From: Oligoflexia bacterium | GTDB taxonomy: Bacteria > Bdellovibrionota > UBA1018 | NCBI GenBank assembly: GCA_014378465.1 | Contig: JACMNQ010000078.1 | Span: 1-64,000 of the forward strand | Reading direction: 5' to 3' | DNA length: 64,000 bases | Shown: one piece after another, positions 52,042 through 61,736 of the stretch | Position numbering within the stretch: the stretch's first letter is position 1 | Layout of the letters: every line of letters starts with the position of its first letter | The notes under the pieces: generated by a model | The model's input: the letters and a program-made list of their open reading frames with translations, nothing else | The model's database searches: none | Told to the model about the DNA's origin: nothing | Position numbers and translations under genes: made by a program

Positions 52042-53195
52042 GACAGATCCCCCAGGCAGAGTCCGGGCATGAGACCCCGTGGCTCTCTTTCGCTTTCGAG
52101 TTTTGCCTCGAGCGTGGTCGCGGGCGGGATTTCGGGCACGTCTGGCTGAAGGGCGATGAGAAGGAGGATGCCCAGTGCAAGCGCCCCCGAAATCATGCGG
52201 GGAGCGGAGTGATGAATTCCCATGTAAGTGAGGGTCATGAAGTAGGCAGTGATGAATGCGGGAATTCTGAGTTGCGTCGGCAGGCTCGGCATCAAGTTTT
52301 TGTAAGCCCGCTCGTTTCCGATCACTTCTGATTTCAGAGCATCCAGACGTTCCTGGAGTTCCCCTTCAAAGCGAAATGCGGGTGGACTGAAGAGCAGCTG
52401 AAAGCGGGTCTTGAAATCAGGCAGACTCAGCACTGCACGAAAGAGGTACAGGTAGTAGTGAACATTCTCCCATACGGCAGTTGTGATCCCGGTGGGTTGA
52501 ACGAGCCCGTAGACCGGTTCTTCCTGTTCTTCGACATGGGTTCCGAAAAGGCGGTCCCAGACGATCAGCACCGCACCATAATTGGAGTCGAGGTACTTTT
52601 CATCGCTGCCATGATGAACCCGGTGATGTGAGGGAGTGACGAAGACCTTTTCGATCCAGCCCAGCCTGGGGATCACATCCGAGTGGGTGAAGAACTGGTA
52701 GAGGTAGAACGCCGTGATCAAAGGGAAGAAGAGCTGAGGGCGAATGCCGATGAGGGCCAGGCTGTACTGAGGTACGGCCAGAATGATGGCCGAAAACCAC
52801 GGATGCCTGACACCGGCGGCCAGTCCGAACTCCTGGCCGGAGTGATGAACCGAATGATTGGCCCAGAGGATGTGACGGCGATGACTCAAGCGGTGAAAGA
52901 GGTACGTATTGAAATCGAGCATCACGAAAGCCAACAGGATCGTCCAGGCATTGATGTTCAGGTCAAACAGGCGGTGCTGACTGTAGATCCGGGTGTAAAC
53001 GACGGCAATTCCCAGTTCAAAGAAGGCCCCGAAAGCCTGCTGCCCCATGCTGATGTTCACATGCTGCATGAAGGCCTGCCAGGTGCGCTTCTTGCCAAAT
53101 TTTTTGAGCGCCACCCAGGCTTCAATTCCGATGAAAGCGTAGAGGAGTGGAACGGCCAGAACCAGATAAAAGAGATTCTTCGTGGTATCACTCAT
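52038..53195 (-). CDS. Fatty acid hydroxylase/sterol desaturase superfamily protein (paralogue B)
   Basis: 385 residues with several membrane helices. Di-iron ligands are in LFHRLSHRRHILWANHSVHH (with HRxxH and HxxHH) and FVTPSHHRVHHGSDEKYL, plus DSNYGAVLIVWDRLFGTH. The C-terminal ~110 residues beyond the core include two further hydrophobic stretches. The layout is like alkylglycerol monooxygenase or sphingolipid hydroxylases. Overlaps both neighbours by 4 bases (ATGA), so three genes are translated from one message. Confidence 0.85.
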   Translation of the reverse strand: MSDTTKNLFYLVLAVPLLYAFIGIEAWVALKKFGKKRTWQAFMQHVNISMGQQAFGAFFELGIAVVYTRIYSQHRLFDLNINAWTILLAFVMLDFNTYLFHRLSHRRHILWANHSVHHSGQEFGLAAGVRHPWFSAIILAVPQYSLALIGIRPQLFFPLITAFYLYQFFTHSDVIPRLGWIEKVFVTPSHHRVHHGSDEKYLDSNYGAVLIVWDRLFGTHVEEQEEPVYGLVQPTGITTAVWENVHYYLYLFRAVLSLPDFKTRFQLLFSPPAFRFEGELQERLDALKSEVIGNERAYKNLMPSLPTQLRIPAFITAYFMTLTYMGIHHSAPRMISGALALGILLLIALQPDVPEIPPATTLEAKLESEREPRGLMPGLCLGDLS

Positions 53196-54379
53196 GAGGT
53201 CAGTTCCTTTCTGAACGTCGCGAAAGTCTTGTTGCGGATGGCGCCGAAGGATTCAACCAGCGCGATCATTCGCGGATTGAAACTTCCCACCCAGTTGAGC
53301 TCGAACTCCCGGTAGTTGCGGGTACTGCGAATCTGCTCACCGGCATGGGAGACGAGCGCGTGCGCAAGCCCATTGCCCTGGTAGCGAGGGAGAATGCCGA
53401 AAACCACCCCGATGGCTCGCTTGGGCGGATTGAACTTGAGTCGAAAGAAGAGGCGGATTTTCTGGAACCAGCCCAGTTTGCCTTTGAAGTCCTTCAGAAG
53501 TGAATTGATCTCCGGCAGGAAGATGAGAAAGCCGCAAGGTTTGCCCCGGTCGTAGGCGCGCCACAGGAGATCGGTGTCGAGGATCGGCTTCATCTTTCCC
53601 AGCATGTTCTGGATCTGCTCTTCGGACAAAGGTTTGAAGCCGGGAATTTTCGTCCACGCGGCATTGTAGATTTCGCGCGCTTCGGTTGCAAAAGTCCGCA
53701 GGTCCTCGGCACTGTCACTTCCGAGCTTTCTGAATTCATACCGGGGATTGGCGAGGACGGGTTTGATCCGCTCAGCAAGTTCGGCCGGGACACCCTCTTC
53801 CAATGACCTTGCGAAAGTGTATTGAAAGTAATCGACCTGATAGCCGAGCTGCTCGAAGAGATTGCGGTAGTACGGCGGGTTGGAGCTTTTGCGATAAGAA
53901 GGCGCATGCTCAAAGCCTTCGATCAGAAGACCCCAGAAGGAATCCTTCTCGCCTGGATTGATCGGACCCAGTGCCGTCTGCACGCGCTGTTCGCGCAACC
54001 AGGCTTCGGCGGCACCAAAGAGCGCCTGAGCCACTTCAAGACGATCGACACTTTCGAAAAAGCCCACTCCCCCTTTCATTTCAGTGACAGAAAGGGAGGG
54101 GTCAGTGAAGGGGGCAACGGATGGAGAGTCCGGTGAAGCGAAGGCCGCGATTCGGCCGATGGGATTGCCCGTGAGCATGTCCACTGCAATCCAGCGGGCG
54201 CAGTTGCCCCCCGTCAGGAAGGGATTGACCTTGAGGTCAAAGACTTTCTCGATGTCCATCCAGATCGGCTCAATCCAGTTCAGACGACCCGAATTCAGGG
54301 TCCTGGCCACCTTGTGAAACACGATGGAATCTGCAGTGGAACGAATCTTTTTGATCCTGATGAAATGGGACTGAAACAT
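53192..54379 (-). CDS. Large GNAT-type N-acyltransferase (YghO-like)
   Basis: 395 residues from ATG 54379 (AGAGGTG eight bases upstream; an in-frame GTG at 54388 is less likely). DIEKVFDLKVNPFLTGGNCARWI at the N-terminus is the YghO-like signature, then ALGPINPGEKDSFWGLLIEGF and, near the end, IGVVFGILPRYQGNGLAHALVSHA, a GNAT acyl-CoA-binding motif. The family has two GNAT-like folds and includes bacterial ceramide synthases among its GNAT relatives; that role here is inference from its neighbours. First gene of the overlapping lipid cassette. Confidence 0.8.
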   Translation of the reverse strand: MFQSHFIRIKKIRSTADSIVFHKVARTLNSGRLNWIEPIWMDIEKVFDLKVNPFLTGGNCARWIAVDMLTGNPIGRIAAFASPDSPSVAPFTDPSLSVTEMKGGVGFFESVDRLEVAQALFGAAEAWLREQRVQTALGPINPGEKDSFWGLLIEGFEHAPSYRKSSNPPYYRNLFEQLGYQVDYFQYTFARSLEEGVPAELAERIKPVLANPRYEFRKLGSDSAEDLRTFATEAREIYNAAWTKIPGFKPLSEEQIQNMLGKMKPILDTDLLWRAYDRGKPCGFLIFLPEINSLLKDFKGKLGWFQKIRLFFRLKFNPPKRAIGVVFGILPRYQGNGLAHALVSHAGEQIRSTRNYREFELNWVGSFNPRMIALVESFGAIRNKTFATFRKELTS

Positions 54380-54490
54380 GCGGAACACCTCTTGTGGAAA
54401 CGAGGCGTACCTTTGATAACTTTCTGTGTCAGCCAGGAGAGGTGACAGGTTTGGGCATTTCCGTCACCCGAGTGCGCCTGCGCACTTCTT

Positions 54491-55501
54491 CTAGGCGGTT
54501 CTGTTCCAGCGGGTTTTGAACAGAGCCTCAAGGAGATCGAGGTTCTCCGACAGTCTGGGATAGGAAGTCGTTCTTCCGTGAAAGACCTCGGCCACGAGCT
54601 GATGAGCAATCTCGATGTAACCCTCGAGCCAGCCCTGCGCATGAAAAGGAGATTGTCTCGAACCAAAGTTGGAATCCTTGCGAGTGAAAACGGAGAGATC
54701 CCTTCCCTCGCCGATGATGAGCTGATCGGGTTCCAGAAACTTCCAGGTCGCGGACCTGAGCGAACCGATCACGTTGAGTTCGAAATGATGGGTGGAACCA
54801 TGCACGGTCTTTGAGATGGAGCCGAAAGCTCGACCTCCTCCGGAAAAATTCGCCATGAGTTGAACATGGGAATCGCGGTGCGCGGTCTCGGCGTTGATGT
54901 ACGAACGCCAGCCATGGATTTCACGGGGAACGCTTCCATGGAGAAAGCTGGCTGCGTCCATCCAGTGCGTGGCGATATCGAGAAACACGTCAAAGTCTCC
55001 GGACAGAGCCGTGTCGTTTTTCCAGCTCGAGGCCGCTTCTCCGGTCCGGTTTCGGATGAGCGCCCGCTCCGCGGTCGAAGCTTGCCAGTAGCGTCCTTCG
55101 ATCGAGATCACTTCGCCGAGTTTCCGGTCCTCGATCATCTGTTTCAGAGTCTGCACTCCCCACGTCTGGCGATACCCGTGCAATACTGCGGTCGGAACCT
55201 TGACTGCTCGAAGATCGTCCACTTCGCGCGAATTCACGCAAGCAGGCTTTTCGCAGAGGATGGCTTCATAACCGGCTTTTTCGGCATCCAGAATCGCCTG
55301 CGCATGCAGCCCGTGAGGGTTGGCGATGCAGAGGACGGGATGTTCGTACTTTCGGCGCTCTTCGACGAGCGAACTCCCGCGCATCAGCTGCACCGGCAAC
55401 GCCAGCTTCAGGTCCGGAAACTTGAGTTTGAGCGTCGCGAAGCTCGTTGAGATGGCCTGTCCTGAACTTCCACTTCCAAGAATGAGCGGGGTGATCGTCA
55501 T
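54491..55501 (-). CDS. Gfo/Idh/MocA-family oxidoreductase
   Basis: 336 residues. The N-terminal Rossmann fold LILGSGSSGQAISTSFATLK, VLCIANPHGLHAQAILDAEKAGYEAILCEKP (EKP motif) and YRQTWGVQTLKQMIEDRKLGEVISIEGRYWQAS, then DIATHWMDAASFL, are Gfo/Idh features. Substrate is probably a sugar or a cyclitol, NAD(P)-dependent. GGGGA lies right at the ATG. 111 bases separate it from the GNAT gene, so it may be part of the same transcript. Confidence 0.9.
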   Translation of the reverse strand: MTITPLILGSGSSGQAISTSFATLKLKFPDLKLALPVQLMRGSSLVEERRKYEHPVLCIANPHGLHAQAILDAEKAGYEAILCEKPACVNSREVDDLRAVKVPTAVLHGYRQTWGVQTLKQMIEDRKLGEVISIEGRYWQASTAERALIRNRTGEAASSWKNDTALSGDFDVFLDIATHWMDAASFLHGSVPREIHGWRSYINAETAHRDSHVQLMANFSGGGRAFGSISKTVHGSTHHFELNVIGSLRSATWKFLEPDQLIIGEGRDLSVFTRKDSNFGSRQSPFHAQGWLEGYIEIAHQLVAEVFHGRTTSYPRLSENLDLLEALFKTRWNRTA

Positions 55502-55518
55502 TCCCCAGGCATATCACA

Positions 55519-55548
55519 GAAAAACCGGATGGTGTTTCCACCATCCGG
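55519..55548 (-). terminator. Intrinsic terminator of the outer-membrane protein gene at 55589
   Basis: On the minus strand a ten-base-pair perfect stem CCGGATGGTG / CACCATCCGG with a four-base loop is followed by TTTTTCTG. It lies 41 bases after the stop at 55589 and 18 bases before the next start. Confidence 0.9.
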
Positions 55549-55588
55549 CTCTGACTCTGGCATTGTTGAGGACAACGCTGGAGGGAAT

Positions 55589-56284
55589 TCAACCGATCAG
55601 AGCATTGAATCCGATCGTGGCACTGTAAAGATCATTGCCGGGATTGAGCGTCACGTCGGGTCGGATGATGAGTCCGAAGTTCTGGCCCAGGCCGAATTCG
55701 AAATCCGCGCCGACATTCGGGCGCAGGGTCCAGTCAGCCCCATTGCTGGTACTGGTCAGATTGCCGAGCTGCACTGCACCTGGATTGTTCCGGTAGACGA
55801 AGTTGCCGCCGCCGTGAGCCGAGACTCGGAAGCTGGGCGTGATATTATATCCGAGCTTCAGATTGGCGGGAATCAGCATGAGCTTGGCACTGTCGCCACT
55901 GATGTCGCTACTGGCGAAGAAGTTGGATCCCGCAGCTCCGCGATTGGAATAGAGCACTCCAGTGGATGGACCGAAAAACACATTCCGCATCTTCGAACCG
56001 GCTTTCCAGATTGAAGACGCGAGATTGAGGTCAGCCGTGAAACCGTAGGCCAGTCGGCTGTCCTGGCTTCGATCGCTGGTGGAGAGTGCGCCCACTTGAG
56101 GCTTGATCCCGACCACTTCACGTTTCAGCATCGAATCACCGTTGTAATTTCCCACGTCTTTCGTGGTCGTCCCGCTTGTATCCGTATTGCTGTCCATCGA
56201 ACTATAGTCTTCAGCCAGTGCGACAGTGCTGAATGAAGCCAGAGCCGCAGTCAGTGCCAGAGCGCCTTTGAATGTCTTGAGCAT
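55589..56284 (-). CDS. Putative outer-membrane beta-barrel protein
   Basis: 231 residues from ATG 56284 (GGGAG upstream). A signal peptide ends near STVALAED, followed by a Ser/Thr-rich linker. The barrel shows DSRLAYGFTADLNLASSIW, LKLGYNITPSFRVSAHGG, FEFGLGQNFGLIIRPDVTL, and ends LIG rather than a final aromatic. A terminator lies downstream. The general build is like the barrel encoded at 35975, but no close sequence identity is visible. Confidence 0.68.
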   Translation of the reverse strand: MLKTFKGALALTAALASFSTVALAEDYSSMDSNTDTSGTTTKDVGNYNGDSMLKREVVGIKPQVGALSTSDRSQDSRLAYGFTADLNLASSIWKAGSKMRNVFFGPSTGVLYSNRGAAGSNFFASSDISGDSAKLMLIPANLKLGYNITPSFRVSAHGGGNFVYRNNPGAVQLGNLTSTSNGADWTLRPNVGADFEFGLGQNFGLIIRPDVTLNPGNDLYSATIGFNALIG

Positions 56285-56658
56285 AAAATTTTTCTCCCTT
56301 ATATGCGTGCTGAACGGTGCAACCCACGTTCCATCATCTCTGGCTGGCTGCTTACCTTTTTTTACAGAGCGGCGGAGAGGAGAGCGATTTGAGGCACGAC
56401 ATTCAGAATCATTGTGAAAATTGTGGCGATCGAAAACCCGGTGCACTGCTGACTGTCCACGGACGCGTGACGCATGAAGAGAATCACGCTTTCATCATGA
56501 CGCCCCGTTTGAATTGGAAAAGCCACGCTCGCATCCTGAATTAGAATGCTGAGATAGCTTCTTTTGCATGGCTACGGAAAATCTGGATCCGCGAAGAGAG
56601 TTCGACCTACCGGACGCCGGATCCGCGGTCTTGTGCGTGAGAAAAGCCCGGTCGCTGG

Positions 56659-57957
56659 CTATTCAAGGAGCTTCGGATCGCCGACCTGTTCCAGAATCTT
56701 GTCGAGTTTCACGATTTTCACGCGCGAACCTTCGACGGACAGGGCCCGTTTTCCCTTGAGCATGGCGATCACTTCATCACCAATGAGGCGAGAGGATCCT
56801 TCACTGAGCACTCCACGCGCCACCAGATCCGAGGGATGCTCGATCTTGCTGCGCATGAGGGGCAGAAGCTGAGCGGCAGTCATCAGGTGCTTGGCCGCGA
56901 TCTGATGTCGATCGGCGAGGATGCCCACGTAACACCGCAGAAGCTCCAAGGCCTGCGCTTCAGACGCATTGGGAATTTCCGGACGAGGGAGCTTGGGCAG
57001 CACGACGTCTTTGGCGTCATTGGCACGATGAAGTGCAGCCAGTATGGCTTCTCCACTTTTGGAGAGCTCACCTTTGTTGATTCCACGAAACGTGCCGAGG
57101 TGGGCGATATCCTTCGGCCTGACATGAGCGAGGTCCATCAGTATGTTGTCATCCGCGACCCAGCGACGGGGGAGGTTGACTTGCCTGACCCGTTCTTCAC
57201 GCCACTTCATCAGCTCCAGGAGAGCCGCGTAACCGCGTTGATCCAAGCGCCCGCCGCGTGCAAGTTTCTGAGCCATGCCGACCGGATCAGGCTGATACAG
57301 GCTGACAACTTCCCATTTCGCGGAGACTTCAAGCGCCCATTCCTTGCGGCCGAGCTTCTCAAGTTCACCGATCAATTTGCGCGCGGTCGCGACGAGGTAC
57401 TCCACGTCAACGTGCGCGTACTCAAGCAGCTGCGGGGGCAGCGGGCGAACTGACCAGTTGGTGCGCGCATGTCCCTTCTTGATCGTCACGCCGAGCGCGG
57501 CCTTGAGAAGATTTCCCAGGCCGATGCTGTCGCCGTAACCACACAGGGATGCCGCCACTGCAGTGTCGAGGGTGTTCACCGCGACCACGCCGAAGGTGGT
57601 GTAGAGACACTCCTGGTCCCCCTGAGAAGCGTGAACAATCTTCAGAATGGAACGGTCTTCGAAGATGTCCAGCAGAGGTCTCAGATTTTCGAGGGTTTTG
57701 GGGTCCTTGAAGGCCTGCGCGTCGACCAGCCAGGACTCTTCGTCCGTGGCGATCTGAATGATCTCCACACAGGGATAGAAAGTGGTTTCGCGAATGAACT
57801 CCGTATCAAAAGCGATGATGTCGTGTTCGCGAAGTTTCGCGGACATCTCATGGATCTCTTCGGCTGTGGTGAGAGGTTCCCAATGAGGCTTGGTCTGGGG
57901 AGGGAGTTCAGATGGAGTCGGAGTTGTCTTCGGTGGTATCAAGAGCGCGGTCCTCAA
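56659..57957 (-). CDS. rnd: Ribonuclease D
   Basis: 432 residues from a TTG at 57957; the exonuclease domain (about 39-190) carries the DEDDy residues in IAFDTEFIRETTFYP, VHASQGDQECLY and LEYAHVDVEYLV. An HRDC domain follows (about 210-290, WREERVRQVNLPRRWVADDNI) and a second HRDC-like region near the C-terminus, as in other RNase D enzymes. It trims the 3-prime ends of tRNA and other stable RNAs. No ribosome site is clear; start somewhat uncertain. Confidence 0.9.
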   Translation of the reverse strand: MRTALLIPPKTTPTPSELPPQTKPHWEPLTTAEEIHEMSAKLREHDIIAFDTEFIRETTFYPCVEIIQIATDEESWLVDAQAFKDPKTLENLRPLLDIFEDRSILKIVHASQGDQECLYTTFGVVAVNTLDTAVAASLCGYGDSIGLGNLLKAALGVTIKKGHARTNWSVRPLPPQLLEYAHVDVEYLVATARKLIGELEKLGRKEWALEVSAKWEVVSLYQPDPVGMAQKLARGGRLDQRGYAALLELMKWREERVRQVNLPRRWVADDNILMDLAHVRPKDIAHLGTFRGINKGELSKSGEAILAALHRANDAKDVVLPKLPRPEIPNASEAQALELLRCYVGILADRHQIAAKHLMTAAQLLPLMRSKIEHPSDLVARGVLSEGSSRLIGDEVIAMLKGKRALSVEGSRVKIVKLDKILEQVGDPKLLE

Positions 57958-58149
57958 GCGTGTAACGACTTCAAAAGTCGCATCCGCATTCCGCAGAGTC
58001 CCTGCCCTTTGGGGTCATGACCTGATGGCCATCGGGATTTCACAGCATGCATTACCGGTAATATAGTCCCGCGAAGGCATCCCGTCCATTCCTGCTTTGA
58101 GCGAAGGGGGCCAGGTGGCGCGCTGACGCTTCACGTTAAAAGCAAAACT

Positions 58150-58611
58150 TCAGGCTGCGTGCTGCTTCGTCTGGGTCGCGTGGCTCACTCTGAACACCCG
58201 TACTCGAACTCGGGCGGCTGGACCTGCCAGCAGAAAGTCCGTGAGCCTGGGGTCAGAAACGTACCGATCGAAAGCGTATTTGGCGATGACTTCGGCCGCC
58301 TGCATTTCAGATTTCTGGTACTCTTCGATTCGAATCTTGGACTTGAGCCAGGCCAACCCATGCACCTGAATTTCGGTGCGGACGAAGGGCTGTGAGAGAA
58401 GATCTTCGACATAGTTGGCGAAGTCCTCATCTTCTTTCTGCTGATGTGCTCGCATTTCATACACCGATTCAATCGGATCCGACTCTCCATCCTTGAGCGC
58501 ATCTTCAAAAAGCGCGATCTCGCGGTCGTCCGAAAACGTGTCGGCGAGTTTGATGTCCTTGCCGTCTGAATAAACGATGAGTGCTACGGTACCAATCTTA
58601 GGATGCTTCAT
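58150..58611 (-). CDS. Hypothetical cytoplasmic protein
   Basis: 153 residues from ATG 58611. Predicted alpha+beta, no membrane segment. It opens with MKHPKIGTVALIVYSDGKD, then an acidic helical middle (FEDALKDGESDPIESVYEMRA), and a C-terminal helix-rich AGPAARVRVRVFRVSHATQ. No family recognised. Confidence 0.6.
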   Translation of the reverse strand: MKHPKIGTVALIVYSDGKDIKLADTFSDDREIALFEDALKDGESDPIESVYEMRAHQQKEDEDFANYVEDLLSQPFVRTEIQVHGLAWLKSKIRIEEYQKSEMQAAEVIAKYAFDRYVSDPRLTDFLLAGPAARVRVRVFRVSHATQTKQHAA

Positions 58612-58800
58612 GGTGGAGGTTCCCTTGCCTTGCATCACTTCTCGGACTAAATAAGTCAGGTAATGAGAAGTTTAACAATATCGGGGTGGCGGTGACACAC
58701 CTCGGGTAATTCTGATAGGCTCAACACACCCTCCTGACCCTCGCCGCGCCTGATCGCCAGCCTGTCACCTGCCGACTGCCGGCCTACCGAAAGTATCGAA

Positions 58801-61653
58801 ATGACTTCTCTTTTTGATCCCCCTGCCGAAATCGGACCTCCGACTTACATCATCCTCGATTTTGAAACGACCGGGCTGGACCCGGAGACTTCTGAGATCA
58901 TCGAGATTGGCGCCATTCGGGTCAAAGGACTTGAAGCCAGCGAGCGCTACCATACTCTGGTCAAACCCAAGGGCGAGCTGCCTCTGGCGATTTCGCAGCT
59001 GACGGGCATCACGTCTGAAATGATCTCCACTGCCCCACCCCTTCGGGATGTGGTTCTCGCTTTTTCCGATTTCCTCGGTGACCTGCCGATCGTCGCGCAC
59101 AACTCATCGCTTGAGCAGGGCTTCCTGGACCACCATGTTTCGCCGATGATTTCCGGCAGGGCATTCAGCGTCTACAATTCGATTGATCCCCTGGCTATCC
59201 TGCTTCCCGACCATGCGTCGCACTCGATGGAGTCACTCCGCAAATGGGCGGGCGTGGACCTCGAGAACGCGCATCGCGCGGACAAGGACTGCGAAGATCT
59301 GCTCAAAGTGCTCGCTTACTCTCAGGACTGGATGAAAACCTACCGCCCCCAGATCGCCAACATCGTGCAGAAAATTCTCGGCACGGTTGATGATCTCGGT
59401 TCCTGGTGGTGGTCCTGGTTTTTTGATCAACCTCGCGGCACCGACAGTCTTGCGGAACTCATGAAGCGTCCGAATCTCGGTGACCTCAAGCAGATGACCT
59501 CACTGGACGCGGACCGCGACCCTGAATCGCAGCAGAAAGCGATTCGCGAATTCGTGAAAAAAGAAGCGATTTCCGAAGCTTTGCACGGACCCGGCTCAGA
59601 GGCCGGAAAATCAAAAGGACCCGAAGGTGCCTTTCATCACAGGGAGTCCCAGGAAGTCATGGCCCAGAGTGTGCGCCAGGCGATCGCCGACTCCCAGAAG
59701 ATCGCGATCGAAGCTCCGACCGGCACCGGAAAGTCCGTTGCTTACCTTCTCCCCGGCATTCTTGCGGCAAAAGCATCGGGTGCCCCTCTCATTGTCTCCA
59801 CCCACAGCAAATCGCTTCAGGATCAGCTCTTCGAGAAGGATCTGCCTCTCGTCCGAAAGCTCTTGAACCAGCCTGAGCTGCGCGCGACGACCGTCAAAGG
59901 TCAGGAAAATTACCTCTGCCTGAGAAAGCTCAACCAGGAAATTGAACTCATGCCGGAAGCCACGAGTGATGCGACGATCGAAGAGCGCTACTGCGTGGCT
60001 TTCATCATCGCGCTCGCGAACGTGAGCAAAGTGGCGGAACTCGACCGCGTTTCCCATTACCTCCAGATCCGCTTCCAGGCGATGAGACCGCTGCTTGAGC
60101 GCGTGCGTGCCCATCACACGACTACCAAAGGACCTCCCTGTCCCTTTTACAAGAGCTGCCATTACTTCGACAGTGCGCGAATCGCGCATGCTTCGGACGT
60201 CGTGATTGCCAATCATTCGCTCGTCTTTCACTGGCCGGAGCATCTGCCGAAAATTCGCAACGTCGTTTTTGATGAGGCTCATCACCTCGAGGATCAGATC
60301 ACGGAAGCCTACTCCGAGAAACTCAGTGAAATCGAAATCGCGGACGCAGTCGAACGTTTCGCCAAGAAACCCAAGCGCGGGGGCGGCGACGGCGCTAAAA
60401 TCGCATACCTTCTGTCAAAATTGATTCTGCCGGCGATTTACGAACTCAATCCCGCCGATCAGCTGGCGAAGTTCTGCGACGCCATCAAATCGAGACTCAA
60501 TCAACTTCAGACTTTGATTCCAGCCGCCCTGAATCAGAAGCGTGGGCCCAGGGCCAATGATGGGTTTGAGGAATTTCTCGATCTCGCGGTCATTGCCAAG
60601 GCTGGCCCGGCCACCTTGCTCGAAGGCCTGACGAATCTCGTGGGCGCCGTCGCGGATCTGAACGCTTACCTCGCGGCCGGGGTCAAAGCTTCGAGCTCCG
60701 GCCCCTACAAGACGGACTCCGCTTTTGACACCCTCAATACGCAGAGCGGGCGATTTTCTGATTTCGAAGAAGTTCTCCGCAAAACCGTCGATGATTCTGA
60801 AGCCAATTATCTCAGGCTCCTTTTCTGGAATCCGAAGGAAAACGTCTGGCGCCTCCGCGTCGCGCCGATCGAAGTACAGGAACTGGGTAAAGCTTTTTTC
60901 GCCGACAAACGCTCTGCAGTGCTCACTTCGGCCACCCTTTCGACCGGAAGTTCTCCGACCTGGGTCACCGACCGGATCGGCCTGAAACTCAGCCGCGAAT
61001 TTTCGTCACTTCCCTCCCCCTACGCGCTCGAATCCCAGGCAGTGGTCATGATTCCGTCGGACGTCTCTCAACCGGGAACTCCGGGACATGCAGAGGCCCT
61101 GATCGGTTTCACGGAGCAGGTCGCGACCATTCTCGGAGGCCGCACTCTGCTGCTCATGACTTCGAATGCGCGACTCAAGGCTGCAGCTGAGATCCTGCGC
61201 ACGCGACTGCAGAAGCACGGGATCACCGTGCTGGATTCTCTGAGCGACCGCCGGGCTGCGGACATCTTCAAGAACACCGAACGCGCGGTCCTCATCGGCA
61301 GCGAACGCTACGGCGAAGGCCTCGACATTCCGGGCAAAGCCCTGAGCTGCGTGATCGTCGAGAAGATCAACGAAGCGATGACCCGCGGACCCTTGGCCGA
61401 AGCTCGCAAGGCCAAGACGCAGTTTGGACTTTACGAGTATGACTTCCCGCTCCGAATGATGTGGCTCAAGCAGCGCGTGGGACGCCTGATTCGCTCAACG
61501 ACAGACACGGGTGTGGTGGTGGTCTTTGATCCGCGCTACCACAGCTGGAGTCAACCTTCGCAAAGGCACGTGAAATTGGCCCTTGCGCCCATCCCGATCC
61601 AGGCTGGGACAAGGGATCAGCTTCTGCTGGCGATTGAGAAGCTGGGGCTTTGA
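58801..61653 (+). CDS. dinG: DEDDh exonuclease fused to a DinG-type helicase
   Basis: 950 residues. The N-terminal ~170 residues are a DnaQ-like 3-prime to 5-prime exonuclease: ILDFETTGLDPETSEIIEIG (Asp19, Glu21), VAHNSSLEQGFLDHH, HRADKDCEDLLKVL. The helicase part begins near residue 290: Walker A IEAPTGTGKSVAYLLPGI (Lys311), DEAH box VVFDEAHHLEDQI (Asp491), and a C-terminal QRVGRLIRSTTDTGVVVVFD. Of the cluster cysteines of Fe-S DinG enzymes, Cys373 (NYLCLRKL), Cys447 and Cys453 (PPCPFYKSC) are visible; the fourth expected cysteine is not, so the cluster may be missing or incomplete. Acts on R-loops or damaged replication structures. Confidence 0.92.
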   Translation: MTSLFDPPAEIGPPTYIILDFETTGLDPETSEIIEIGAIRVKGLEASERYHTLVKPKGELPLAISQLTGITSEMISTAPPLRDVVLAFSDFLGDLPIVAHNSSLEQGFLDHHVSPMISGRAFSVYNSIDPLAILLPDHASHSMESLRKWAGVDLENAHRADKDCEDLLKVLAYSQDWMKTYRPQIANIVQKILGTVDDLGSWWWSWFFDQPRGTDSLAELMKRPNLGDLKQMTSLDADRDPESQQKAIREFVKKEAISEALHGPGSEAGKSKGPEGAFHHRESQEVMAQSVRQAIADSQKIAIEAPTGTGKSVAYLLPGILAAKASGAPLIVSTHSKSLQDQLFEKDLPLVRKLLNQPELRATTVKGQENYLCLRKLNQEIELMPEATSDATIEERYCVAFIIALANVSKVAELDRVSHYLQIRFQAMRPLLERVRAHHTTTKGPPCPFYKSCHYFDSARIAHASDVVIANHSLVFHWPEHLPKIRNVVFDEAHHLEDQITEAYSEKLSEIEIADAVERFAKKPKRGGGDGAKIAYLLSKLILPAIYELNPADQLAKFCDAIKSRLNQLQTLIPAALNQKRGPRANDGFEEFLDLAVIAKAGPATLLEGLTNLVGAVADLNAYLAAGVKASSSGPYKTDSAFDTLNTQSGRFSDFEEVLRKTVDDSEANYLRLLFWNPKENVWRLRVAPIEVQELGKAFFADKRSAVLTSATLSTGSSPTWVTDRIGLKLSREFSSLPSPYALESQAVVMIPSDVSQPGTPGHAEALIGFTEQVATILGGRTLLLMTSNARLKAAAEILRTRLQKHGITVLDSLSDRRAADIFKNTERAVLIGSERYGEGLDIPGKALSCVIVEKINEAMTRGPLAEARKAKTQFGLYEYDFPLRMMWLKQRVGRLIRSTTDTGVVVVFDPRYHSWSQPSQRHVKLALAPIPIQAGTRDQLLLAIEKLGL

Positions 61654-61736
61654 ATGGACCCAATTCGCGTTAAATTAAACTAAACTGGAATCCGGGTCCG
61701 TTTCCTTCGACCTGCGCCCAGACTCTTTCTATCCTG

